Shown here piece after piece: positions 14,401 through 21,608 of a stretch of DNA of 39,958 bases. The stretch comes from a virus. The stretch spans positions 1 to 39,958 of IMG/VR virus record IMGVR_UViG_3300003894_000002. One strand, 5' to 3'. The position numbers were made by a program, and so were the translations under genes. Numbering within the stretch: position 1 is the first letter of the stretch; each line of letters begins with the position of its first letter. The notes beneath the pieces are model-generated. The model was given only the letters and a program-made list of their open reading frames with translations. It did not search any database and was not told the DNA's origin.

Positions 14401-16818
14401 AATTAGGATTGATTCATCGACGCCGAGTTCCTCGAGCTTCTTGCTGATGCGCTCATGCTTGGCAGAGTCTGCCTGCTCGACCTCCGTCGGAGTCATCACG
14501 CGGCCGACCTTGCCGCCCTGGGCTGTGAAAATTGAACGCAGGCCGACGTCGTAAAGTTGCTGGAAGTCTCCCTGTTTTTTTCCGGTCAGAGTGACCTTGT
14601 TTTTTCCGCCATCATCGGACGACTTGGTTGTTTGGTATAACTCTCGAACGAAGCGGTCCAGCGTCTTGTTTCGGTAACGGTTGGCCGGCAAACCCTGGTC
14701 GGTTTTTTTGCCTTTGCCAAAGCCGGTCAACACATCCTCCGACGCCTCCGCAAAACGGAACGCATCGTCGAACGTGTCACGCATGCGTCCCTCGAACATC
14801 CGGCGGACATGGCCCAGCATCATTCCGACGGCGCTCTTGTGTTGTTTGGGAGCCAGGCTGTTGTTGTAGCGCAGCCTTCCACGCCCCAGGATTCCACCTC
14901 GGTTGAACAGCGAGTAGGCCGCGTAGTAGGCCATGAACTCGTTTGCGATCTCAGCCCTGGCCTGCCTGACCTGTTCGGTCACCGGACCGTCAGTGAACGC
15001 CTCCGCGATGTATCGGTTCCACAACTCCGGCTGCCGGACGTTGAGTCCGTATTGTGTGGCGAACCGTTTGAGGGCGCCCTGATCGATGACAGGGTTGGTC
15101 AGCTGTTTTCCGTCCGGCGTTGTCTCGCCGAATAAATGTGCGACAGCCATGGACAACTGCTGCTCACTCGAGACAGTCTTCAGCATGACATGCGCCAACT
15201 CATGCGCCGGCGTGTCGGCCTGCGCCCTGGCTATGTCGATGACGATGGTCGGAGTCTCACCGTCCAGGTAGTACACACCCTCGAAGCCTTTCGAGCCGCC
15301 AACCTTTTTCAGGCTCAACGGCAGGTCCATGGTCTGGCTGTCGATATACATCAGCCGCCCACCGTTCGCCGTCAGGGCATGGTGGACGTCAGCCATGAGT
15401 GTCATGGCGCCTCTAATTCCATCCTTCGGATTCGCACCCTGGCCGGCCTCCATGTACTGCCCCAGGCGCCTTGCCAGCTCTCGCTGGTTGCTCACCTCAA
15501 ACTGGGCCGGCGTGCTGGACTCGCGGCCCATGAGTCGGCCGGAGAATCCCTCGGTCACCTGGATCCGCATGGCGTCAGGCAGTGCCTCGAGGTAGGTGTC
15601 AAAATCACCGACGATCCGCGCCTGCTCGACCGCGCCGGTCAGGTGGCTGAGTGTGCGACCGACGCCAGCCATGACGCCGCCCATTGCCACGCCTCCTCCT
15701 ACGCCACCAGCGAGGCCTCTGTCGCCGTCGTAGACGTAACCCATGCCACCACCTATCAGGGCGCCCTGCGCGGCACCCAGGGCCATTCTGGGGGCCAAAT
15801 CGAGGGCTGTGTCGCCGCCGGCAAACAGCGCCGCCCTGGCTAGCTGCTGGCTGACCATAGATCCAGCCAGGTTGCCGTAGGCCTGGTTGAGGATGGACAT
15901 TCGGCTCGGCTGAGTGAGCGCCGCCTTGCCGGCCGTCTCGAGGATCTCGCCGGTCGTCTTGGCTGCGGCCGCGCCGGCGAGGATTTTCGCCGTCGTCGCG
16001 ATGACCGGACTGCTGGCCGTCATGCCCAGGCCGGCAGCTGCGGTCTGGATGGGTTTCTTCAGACCGCTGGCAGCCTCAATTCCAGTGGCGACCTTGTCAG
16101 CGGCGCCAGTGATGCCACCACCTGCCTTTTTCAAGCCGGCGCCCAGCTTGATCGACCCCTTCGCTGCAAGCGTCTCGGCTGCCGTTGACATTTTTGCAAC
16201 GGCTCCAATCCTGGATATTTTTCCGAACTGCCCCAGGAACGGAACGAGGCTTGTAACGTCAGCGACAGACGCTACGCCTTGGACAAATTTATTGTTCACG
16301 TACTCCTTGGGGACAACGAGAGTGTCGTCGCCGGCCAGGAGTTCCATCGAGCGCTTGCCGAACTCACGCGCCTCGAGAAACTGGTTGTATTCATCCTCCA
16401 GGTTGATGTTGTCCAGCGCCCAGGATTTCAAACCGAACGCGATGCTGTCTGGGTTTTGCGACTGAGCCACCATCTCCCACATTCCGCGAGACCCCTGGGC
16501 AAACCCTTCGACGACGCCTGGGAAACTCTCGAGCTGCAATGAGTTTTTCAGGCCGGCGCCAACCGTGTTCAGCATGTGTCGAAAACCTGTCGCCATGGTT
16601 TCCTTCCAGTCAGTCTCACGTTGGCCGTTTCGCATCCACTCGCTGTATGTTGCGTAGTCGTTGAACGTCGGCACGTAGTCAACGTCCTCCTGGAGACGTT
16701 GCTCAACATCCTGGCCGCGCACAGGAAACTCCCTGTCGACGACCTCGCGAATCTCCTCGTCAGTAACCCCTTGGGGAAAATCAATCTCCCCTCGGCCAGC
16801 GATAGTTACGGTTGGCAT
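8416..16818 (-). CDS. Giant 2800-aa polyvalent/internal virion protein with ART-like domain
   Basis: This is the largest gene, over a fifth of the genome, and last of the virion block. Residues about 185-400 contain Ala/Gly-rich hydrophobic segments (SSPVIATTAKILAGAAAAK; GGVGGGVAMGGVMAGVG) that could cross a membrane. TPAHELAHVML (HELAH 539-543) is a zinc-metalloprotease motif. A charged middle of several domains follows. FIEEIQSDWHQAGREHGY (SDWHQ 1979-1983) is a motif of large phage polyvalent proteins. Residues about 2395-2545 (GPVFHSTDAPKFDTF, YFSD, FDGVVIERG, YTIFDPSQVKS) resemble the ADP-ribosyltransferase domain of that class. YKPS tetrapeptides separate the modules. It follows two putative internal virion proteins, so it is probably packaged and injected to counter host defence or modify host targets. 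Catalytic activity of each domain is inferred. Confidence 0.85.
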   Translation of the reverse strand: MPTVTIAGRGEIDFPQGVTDEEIREVVDREFPVRGQDVEQRLQEDVDYVPTFNDYATYSEWMRNGQRETDWKETMATGFRHMLNTVGAGLKNSLQLESFPGVVEGFAQGSRGMWEMVAQSQNPDSIAFGLKSWALDNINLEDEYNQFLEAREFGKRSMELLAGDDTLVVPKEYVNNKFVQGVASVADVTSLVPFLGQFGKISRIGAVAKMSTAAETLAAKGSIKLGAGLKKAGGGITGAADKVATGIEAASGLKKPIQTAAAGLGMTASSPVIATTAKILAGAAAAKTTGEILETAGKAALTQPSRMSILNQAYGNLAGSMVSQQLARAALFAGGDTALDLAPRMALGAAQGALIGGGMGYVYDGDRGLAGGVGGGVAMGGVMAGVGRTLSHLTGAVEQARIVGDFDTYLEALPDAMRIQVTEGFSGRLMGRESSTPAQFEVSNQRELARRLGQYMEAGQGANPKDGIRGAMTLMADVHHALTANGGRLMYIDSQTMDLPLSLKKVGGSKGFEGVYYLDGETPTIVIDIARAQADTPAHELAHVMLKTVSSEQQLSMAVAHLFGETTPDGKQLTNPVIDQGALKRFATQYGLNVRQPELWNRYIAEAFTDGPVTEQVRQARAEIANEFMAYYAAYSLFNRGGILGRGRLRYNNSLAPKQHKSAVGMMLGHVRRMFEGRMRDTFDDAFRFAEASEDVLTGFGKGKKTDQGLPANRYRNKTLDRFVRELYQTTKSSDDGGKNKVTLTGKKQGDFQQLYDVGLRSIFTAQGGKVGRVMTPTEVEQADSAKHERISKKLEELGVDESILIDGDEDGAANIGKAIKQSDSEQRKKILDAIGDVLAPEQLELSKALVESLDGNAGTVLSSIYWTATKSGHKNPNRRVYRTAGWDDKTLLPFALKMSKEGGIYFRALDVKAIRRRIAKARKADKNNLFATDEQAFERFRDVYLQELMKGEEAADTASALGSVEERNFFYEVLGTVPSAARGTGVRSPRKGYAAKRDKDYAIKNYRLDRVTRWEATGEVMPFSEEAYFAGQRNLKPTAADPSVKVGDGVVKIDNPNQERPVKLSGEILANMKASGKVNLYDHRDRNMLMLPADLMRVGDILVGPTGRQVVGSIQGEGGIGYMDLYNGLTGEVWAFTDIDNAQKFIDRALKYFPNAKSVLVGVAATHRRSSLGNRTSIELIGQNFDQAIASGVFTKKQVDELFKFTIDSVKNYKGNRKEVLTKVAKYDNIHDFDSFKKNAGRDGIRYDAFTGFLAKKLSNVNKGIELNAEVLKSVGMDLDSMADRFNDPLYNSVEYGDIIGVFEMDLTRPATTARHYAYKGAVFGKPIGYTKKFHNVRHLTSDKSIYANLKKVGGDKLKAAIGAQPLLAAQPKADLLKPYAEAQGRANFKASTVKPRSIAAVKKEVGMDRLPASSGAAKFGAFMRAMNDKGVTARDAVKAYTIVQSSFQRQAVLPKTVTKYWPEAEIDSGKQRPEDVFAMLLEKTEDGQAYLDAAEKGKFDERAARGVVERFRGFGFQNKQLEFMRLAAEQFSPIANELVSALDNMPTDKFIDWTEEKIQGIGASKTGFWATLMGRGDIPTLDSRQQKLHYGKKIAVTKDRLKQHMQRQEKMALKMPKNLQPYYQTLTHHAVWDKVNDENTLHAGIKSAMLHAKASTGEMNLYSQAERSAGKLKQKVGTGDQMIAAFKRDGVKDEELRDLGLDKFLKGKKRVTQEEIVEHLEANQIVIEEVMKHEDFVSSREIAKEDSDALGSIVANRIVDRQFEFKKTLNGYDAYRNNEIYGRDYRTENDASNSAYYVVLGEFEEANTAARTKMAEDAGMTVVEGGEELAPKYIEYTFGDTVNYREVLLRLPERFENVTDATYGEFRTVEGEALFLKEAKESGLVDRLDDGRVMSVVRDGGNEYLFRGMNLDDFRQLHRIATKHGGTLGKTWDAKQMVNEPFESGHYEESNVLAHMRLDDRRGPNGERVMFIEEIQSDWHQAGREHGYKKSFSLNPRNEAVPDAPFKSSWHDLTLRRALTMASAMGYDAIAWTRGFDQVLRYEADMRQKVGQISYYYGQAGRIYVDAWQGEGRTDKVFSGEFNHSDQMSTSPIDGKPRSLSQMFGKAIADKIVNTEDMRHVHSIKGDELTIGGEGMKGFYDGMLPKSKVLKRLKLKARTASLDGGKIKAHYVDIPEPTRQKIQDEGLPRYKPSAAEEVARDFDQAVVEFTEMPLREIGAMPKHFDRRFHVNTLVRRMLFGFSTDSHLRMIANSRKRGDADSVARYESEYKNLRDRLDFLVNYTLPDYVASLPTQRDAIDARDDRGIKVNPLLPLKQHFTGGEKRSLDEILRELRSVIGEDNMLTEIRNMVELTYDLYGGVSDQLLDDVYLADLGKTRDELRSSDMNMKPSDADYMRAIEADDMETAQRMVDEAAKAAGYNYGPVFHSTDAPKFDTFETPAYFSDVKKWTKSWGARTESAYLKITNPYLLNAEVDGRHFEWDADDVSDFKDQGFDGVVIERGSDPDIAEVYTIFDPSQVKSADPIIRDDAGNVIPLSERFNEASNDINYKPSGRMGAIQGDAGPVIRSVPLPVLKGKMRNIPTEAEALKALDKNKRAMGLAKNNVEDGRRVGLRIDIPAFTRNGIYVVSVHDHPNPLKNAGPPLGYDNYALVEGPLNFVVNEKFAYAIMQGEKTKSTIAVVEGLYKKVSEVPDGIEAWTQVGMNPKRHSYFYDRKTFRPVVGGDAAFSAGGTVFVKNAVFGEYEDFSYKPSSKPSRKPHVGPTSVRVDSGAFQTPSVRPKLSPHDDERERRPGASRRSR

Positions 16819-18642
16819 TTAGTTTGAGCGTCGGATTTGAATGGTTCGAGGGTCGTTAGAAAAAATCTGCATGGTCTGCCCCTGCTGATCCTGGCCGACA
16901 GGTTTCCTGTCGTAGCCTGCGAAAATGCTTTCGTCGTATGGAAGCCCCTGTGCTCGTCGCACCAGGCTCTCACGCACCAGCCGTCGCAATTGTTTTTTGC
17001 GCTCAATGTTCTTCTGGCTGTCGCCGATGGTCGGAAAATACTGACGCCTGGCGCTGTCATATTCATGGTTCGCGATAGCTGCACCTGACCGGTCACGTAG
17101 TGCCGCCTCGATCCACTTGTCGCGTGCGTCGATGTAACCGAGAACCTTGGGGTCGCTAATGTCGGAGCGAGGAATATACTCCTGCGCTTTTGTCATCACG
17201 GCGGTCTGGTCGACGTCACCCATATTCTCGATCTCGTTTTCCATTGTCGCCATCTCGACGACGTAGGTCTGCGCCTTGGCCATAGCCTCAGTCGGTCGCT
17301 GTGACTGCTGGGTCTGTTTTATGTCGACGATCTTGTCGTTGTGCTTGATGGCCAACATGCCCATGCCCAGATCTTCAACCTCGACGCTGTCATCCAGGCC
17401 TGAGCCTGCGGCGGTTTCTACCGCGCCCAGGACTTTGGGGTCGCTGACCCCTAGCTGGGACAAACGTTCGGCGACCCTCTTGCGCCGATCACTGCGAATG
17501 TCGCTGGTGTTTCTCGGCACTGACGTAGTGCCAGTCTCCACCACCATCCTGCGCGGCTCGAGCTGTCGAGTTATCGTCCGGCTTGTGGGTTTTTCAGGCA
17601 TGCCGCGTGCGACGATTTTTTCGGCATCGGAGATGACTTGATTGTATGCCTGCTGATCCAAGTTCAAGTTACCTGGGTCCACGCCCTGCGGTGGATTGTA
17701 TGGAGAGATGGAGCCATCATCGTTAAACTGGAACGCAGGCTGCGGTGATTGCGTTGGCGTTCCTTGCAGCAATCTTTCGAGTATTTGTTCAGCAGTGATC
17801 GTTCTCGGATCTACCTGTTGAATAACATTGGGCGGCGGTGGTTGAATTTGGCCAGACCGCACGCCTTCGGAATACATGACGGCGCGTTTGTAGCGGTCGA
17901 CGGCATCATCGTACGCCTCGAGTTCAGCTGCCGACGGCTGAATAGTCTCGGACTCGCTGGTCCTCAGATCGTCAGGTGTCACGCTGGCCAGCTGTGACAT
18001 CAGCGCCTGGGCGGCTTCCGGCGAGATGTAACCTGGAGCGCCGCTGTCTGTTGTTTGAGCCGCCTCAGCCAGGTTCATGGCATCGTCGAATGACAGGTTT
18101 TGAGTGGTCGGAACCTGGCGTTCCGTCGGCACCTGGCTGGCAGACTTGAATGCGTCGGCGATACCCTGTTCCAATGCAGCCCTTTTCTTGGCGGCATCCG
18201 TGGCGGTTGTCATCTGCTGGGTTTGCGATTTGGTAAAATCGAGCTTCGCCTGGTCAAACTCCGCCTTAGCTTTCTCGGCAGCCAACTTTTGTTTCTGCGC
18301 CGCGTCGAACGCGAGGGAGGCGAACAGTGCGCGTTTACCTTTTCGCCCTAACTCATCATCCTTGAATCGCCTGATGAGCTTCGCCTGCTCGCTTTTGTCC
18401 TCGTTGTTATTTATCGCTTGCAGCTCCTCCTGTGACAGCGCAGCGATCATGCTCTCGACCTGCGGCGTCAGGTAGGCACTCTCGTCCTTCGCCTTTGCGT
18501 ATTCAGCCAAGCCCTCGGCAATGCTGTCGCCGACGCTGGAAATTCCTCGCGCCAGGTGGCGACCAGCCTCTGAGGCTGTCTGCATGTAGCCAGCCGGCAG
18601 GAACGAACTCTGCCCTCGGTAAGGTGATATGTAAGATGCCAT
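16819..18642 (-). CDS. Putative internal virion protein (607 aa, coiled coil)
   Basis: MASYISPYRGQSSFLPAGYM opens a largely helical protein. About residues 90-170 contain long alpha-helical, Ala/Lys/Gln/Glu-rich stretches (AAQKQKLAAEKAKAEFDQAK) likely to form coiled coil, followed by Pro/Gln-rich linkers (QIQPPPPNVIQQ) and a folded C-terminal third. Position matches gp15 of T7-like phages, between a gp14-like protein and a giant third protein. Such proteins sit in the capsid core and form the DNA-ejection channel. Assignment rests on order and composition. Confidence 0.65.
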   Translation of the reverse strand: MASYISPYRGQSSFLPAGYMQTASEAGRHLARGISSVGDSIAEGLAEYAKAKDESAYLTPQVESMIAALSQEELQAINNNEDKSEQAKLIRRFKDDELGRKGKRALFASLAFDAAQKQKLAAEKAKAEFDQAKLDFTKSQTQQMTTATDAAKKRAALEQGIADAFKSASQVPTERQVPTTQNLSFDDAMNLAEAAQTTDSGAPGYISPEAAQALMSQLASVTPDDLRTSESETIQPSAAELEAYDDAVDRYKRAVMYSEGVRSGQIQPPPPNVIQQVDPRTITAEQILERLLQGTPTQSPQPAFQFNDDGSISPYNPPQGVDPGNLNLDQQAYNQVISDAEKIVARGMPEKPTSRTITRQLEPRRMVVETGTTSVPRNTSDIRSDRRKRVAERLSQLGVSDPKVLGAVETAAGSGLDDSVEVEDLGMGMLAIKHNDKIVDIKQTQQSQRPTEAMAKAQTYVVEMATMENEIENMGDVDQTAVMTKAQEYIPRSDISDPKVLGYIDARDKWIEAALRDRSGAAIANHEYDSARRQYFPTIGDSQKNIERKKQLRRLVRESLVRRAQGLPYDESIFAGYDRKPVGQDQQGQTMQIFSNDPRTIQIRRSN

Positions 18643-18644
18643 TT

Positions 18645-19646
18645 TTAGTTGAACAGTCCTGTCACTCCGGCTGATCCGATCTTGCCGATGGCTCCCATCG
18701 CGGCGCCGGTCATGGCGGCTCTGTTGTTTGCGGTTGCGGTTCTGGCTGCCATATTCCCCTGGTAGTTCTGGTTGTAAATATCAGCGGCGTACTGGCCCTC
18801 AGGGTTGTAGAGTTTTTGACCGATTCCCTGGCTCATCTGGTAGCCCTGCGCTCCGACATTCTGCATAGCCGGAAACACTTGGGAGGGGCGCCCCAAGACA
18901 GCCATGAATGGGTCACCGCCGGTCGCCTGGTTGATGCCAACCATGCTCTGTGCGAATGCCTGGCGCTGTCGTCGCAGCTGGTCGGCCTGGAGGGCTGTCA
19001 GTGTCGCCTCGTCGGCCAGGTCGTTGATTCCATAGCCCATTCCTCGAGCAGCCTGTCCAGCACGAATGCCCTGCTGAACCTCGCGGCGTAGAGATGGGTC
19101 GAGCGTGGCGCCTGCCGCCAGTTCGTCCTTTGCCTGCTGGTTAAGCATGTCGAGGATCTCAGCGTTGCCGGTCGACTTCCTGAGAGTGTCTGCCACCGGC
19201 TGTGCGTAGTCCTGGATGGCCTGCATCTCGCCTGCAATACGAGCCTGGCGTTCCTGAGCCTCCAACTCCGACAATGCTGGCTGGAGGTCTTCTCGGTAAA
19301 GTGAAATCAAACCTTTGCTGGACCGGTCACCGGTCAGCATCTGGTTCATGTCCTGGAGGTCGAGGGCTGTGTAGACAGGGCGACTACCAGCCTCCGCTTC
19401 CGCCAGGGCTGGCGCTAGGTCAACCTGAGCCTGGAGCGTATCCCTCGTCTCCTGGCCGTAGTTCCTGGGGGGCGGCGCCTCAACGTCGCCCTTCTTGTAG
19501 CTAGGGACGCCACCGGCAGCCGCGTCACCTGATCCGCCGGCAGCCTTGAGCGCTTGCTCCTCGGCCGGATTGACAAACACCAGCCGTTCACCTGGTGGCG
19601 CGAATTGGTTGAGTAGATCGGCGGCGTTCTTGAGTTTCTTATCCAT
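18645..19646 (-). CDS. Putative internal virion protein (gp14-like, 333 aa)
   Basis: The N-terminal 70 residues are a flexible Ala/Gly/Pro region, followed by helical segments (QARIAGEMQAIQDYAQPV). The C-terminal part is GQYAADIYNQNYQGNMAARTATANN and a Gly/Ala-rich hydrophobic end (GAAMGAIGKIGSAGVTG). This composition is typical of the smallest internal virion protein, whose end inserts in membranes on ejection. It lies just after the 128-aa gene and two bases before the 607-aa gene. Confidence 0.65.
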   Translation of the reverse strand: MDKKLKNAADLLNQFAPPGERLVFVNPAEEQALKAAGGSGDAAAGGVPSYKKGDVEAPPPRNYGQETRDTLQAQVDLAPALAEAEAGSRPVYTALDLQDMNQMLTGDRSSKGLISLYREDLQPALSELEAQERQARIAGEMQAIQDYAQPVADTLRKSTGNAEILDMLNQQAKDELAAGATLDPSLRREVQQGIRAGQAARGMGYGINDLADEATLTALQADQLRRQRQAFAQSMVGINQATGGDPFMAVLGRPSQVFPAMQNVGAQGYQMSQGIGQKLYNPEGQYAADIYNQNYQGNMAARTATANNRAAMTGAAMGAIGKIGSAGVTGLFN

Positions 19647-20025
19647 TGTTGACCTTTCTGAAAATTTTGTCCCAGGAATACGTTTTAAGTTTACTGGTGC
19701 CAGCCGGTGTGACTCGACGGAACATGAGCTTAGGCATCGGCGTCACCTGATCGAACATCGCCTTCAGAGCGCCTCTGCCAGCAGCCCATCGGCAATACCA
19801 TGCGTCTGGTTTTTTGACCCACCACTGACCGGATGGATCTTTCGACGAATCGACCGGCTTCATCATCAAGAACAACTCAGGCGTGGAGAGCACCAGACCT
19901 CCCTGCATGTAGTTGTGGAACTCCTTAAGGAATGCAGTGCGGTCGTCATGTAGCGACATGACCTGCTCGAACGGAGCCAGGCCGTCGAGCTTCTCAAACA
20001 TTTCAGATTTGACCGCAGCCGCCAT
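19639..20025 (-). CDS. 128-aa hypothetical virion-module protein
   Basis: MAAAVKSEMFEKLDGLAPFE opens a compact globular-looking protein with conserved-looking aromatic segments (SGQWWVKKPDAWYCRWAAGRG) and a basic end. Small proteins between fibre and internal virion genes in related phages are usually unannotated; some resemble acetyltransferase-like or assembly factors, but I see no decisive motif. It overlaps the next gene by eight bases and abuts the fibre gene. Confidence 0.6.
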   Translation of the reverse strand: MAAAVKSEMFEKLDGLAPFEQVMSLHDDRTAFLKEFHNYMQGGLVLSTPELFLMMKPVDSSKDPSGQWWVKKPDAWYCRWAAGRGALKAMFDQVTPMPKLMFRRVTPAGTSKLKTYSWDKIFRKVNNG

Positions 20026-21608
20026 TAGTAGCTGTTGAGGATTAAGCTGATGAATTTCCAGTCGTATGCGGAGCCGTGGCTGTGCTCGTAGGCCAAAACA
20101 AACTCGCAGCGTGACGGCGTCTCGTTGGTTGGTACTGATCGAGAAACGTAGTAGCGGTGTGCGACAGCCGATCCAAAATATGCCATGTTGGATTTGCTGG
20201 AATCTTGCCAGCCGTTTGGAATGTAGCCACTGGCTTGAATGACGTAGTTGTTGATCGTCGAGTTGAAAACCAGGACATAGCTCCCCTTGTCCTTGCTCTT
20301 GTCAGGGAACAAGCGCCCCCCAATCACACCCCCACATGTCGTCAACTGACGGTTGACCACTAGTGACAGGGTGCTGTGCGTTGAACTCGCAACAACAGGA
20401 TTGTCACCACTCGAGGCGTCTGACTCGGATGTGTGCAGGGTGGCATTGTTGCCGTCGATGCGAATGAAATAAACCGTCATGGCATCGAGACCAGCCGGAA
20501 CAGTTTCTGTTAAAATGACCGCATCGCCGGTGCTGAACCCACTGTATCCGTTGGTGTCCACCAACGTCGTAGGGTTGCCGTCAGCGTCGTTGATGATGCT
20601 ACCAGGCTCGGCATGGGTGTGCTCACTCGTCTCCGTTGAGATCGATACGTCAGTCGTTTTTTGTATCACGGCCGGCGTCACGTTGACGGCCTGGTAGCTG
20701 GGTGCGACGGTCGGTCCGTTCGAGGTCAAAACCTGTCCGGCAGTTCCGGCAGGTTTGATGTTTGCAATTGGGACAATGGTCAGGCTGTCGGAATCGTCGT
20801 CGACGGTCGCGACCAGGATGTCTGAGTTTTCTGAACCTGACGCCGAGACCAGAGCTACCTGGGAAGCGGATTCATCGGAGGCGCCACCGCTGATTGTTCC
20901 GATCTGGGCGTTGTCGGCGGAATTGTTTTGGAGTTGTTCGCCGTCTTGGAAAAATCCATCGATGTTGACCAGGGTCAACGTGGTGTCCGATATCGAGTTG
21001 ACGATGCCAGTTGCCGTGCTGGTCGCGCCCCTCACCGTGTCGCCGACAGTGACAGCTGCACTGGGGTCGCTTGCGGCGTAGGTCACCTGGTTGGGCTGCT
21101 TATTGATCCTGCTTGCATCCTGGACAGCGTAGTTGTCTGGGCTGCTGATGCCCTTGAAATGCAGTTTACTGGCTGACGTATCGACCTTGACGATTTCGAT
21201 GACATGGCTCGTTGGGTCGGACCCCTGTCCGACAACCTTGACCCTCTCTCCGACCAGGCCGGACAGTGCGCTGCCGTCGCTGTAGGAAAGGCTTCTCGCC
21301 CTGGACAAGGCGACGTCGCCAGCAATCTCATGCGCCTTGGCTGCTCCATCGGCATCGCCAGCGATAACCAGGCTGTCCGCCACTCCCTCAAGTTTAGACA
21401 AGCCAATGGCGGCGTCAGCAGCCACCTTTGCGTTCGTCACAGCCGCGTCCTTGATTTTCGCCGTCTCAACGGCGTCCGAGGCAATGTCGGCAGCCTCGAC
21501 CGTGCCATTGATGTCAACAGTCGGCGCCCCTAGCGCATTGAGTTTTTTCAACCCAACAACCTCGTCGGCGTTGAAGATTGCATTCGGTTTTACGGTCGCC
21601 TTGATCAT
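20025..21608 (-). CDS. Second tail fibre-like protein (527 aa)
   Basis: The N-terminus has repeated short motifs typical of trimeric fibres (DIASDAVETAKIKDAAVTNAKVAAD). The middle is Ser/Thr/Asp-rich and beta-structured (ATGIVNSISDTTLTLVNIDG; GQVLTSNGPTVAPSYQ), and the C-terminal 110 residues look globular (GYIPNGWQDSSKSNMAYFGS; HRYYVSRSVPTNE). It is predicted to be a fibre or receptor-binding protein on the outside of the tail. The start overlaps the stop of the nozzle gene by ATGA. Confidence 0.7.
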   Translation of the reverse strand: MIKATVKPNAIFNADEVVGLKKLNALGAPTVDINGTVEAADIASDAVETAKIKDAAVTNAKVAADAAIGLSKLEGVADSLVIAGDADGAAKAHEIAGDVALSRARSLSYSDGSALSGLVGERVKVVGQGSDPTSHVIEIVKVDTSASKLHFKGISSPDNYAVQDASRINKQPNQVTYAASDPSAAVTVGDTVRGATSTATGIVNSISDTTLTLVNIDGFFQDGEQLQNNSADNAQIGTISGGASDESASQVALVSASGSENSDILVATVDDDSDSLTIVPIANIKPAGTAGQVLTSNGPTVAPSYQAVNVTPAVIQKTTDVSISTETSEHTHAEPGSIINDADGNPTTLVDTNGYSGFSTGDAVILTETVPAGLDAMTVYFIRIDGNNATLHTSESDASSGDNPVVASSTHSTLSLVVNRQLTTCGGVIGGRLFPDKSKDKGSYVLVFNSTINNYVIQASGYIPNGWQDSSKSNMAYFGSAVAHRYYVSRSVPTNETPSRCEFVLAYEHSHGSAYDWKFISLILNSY

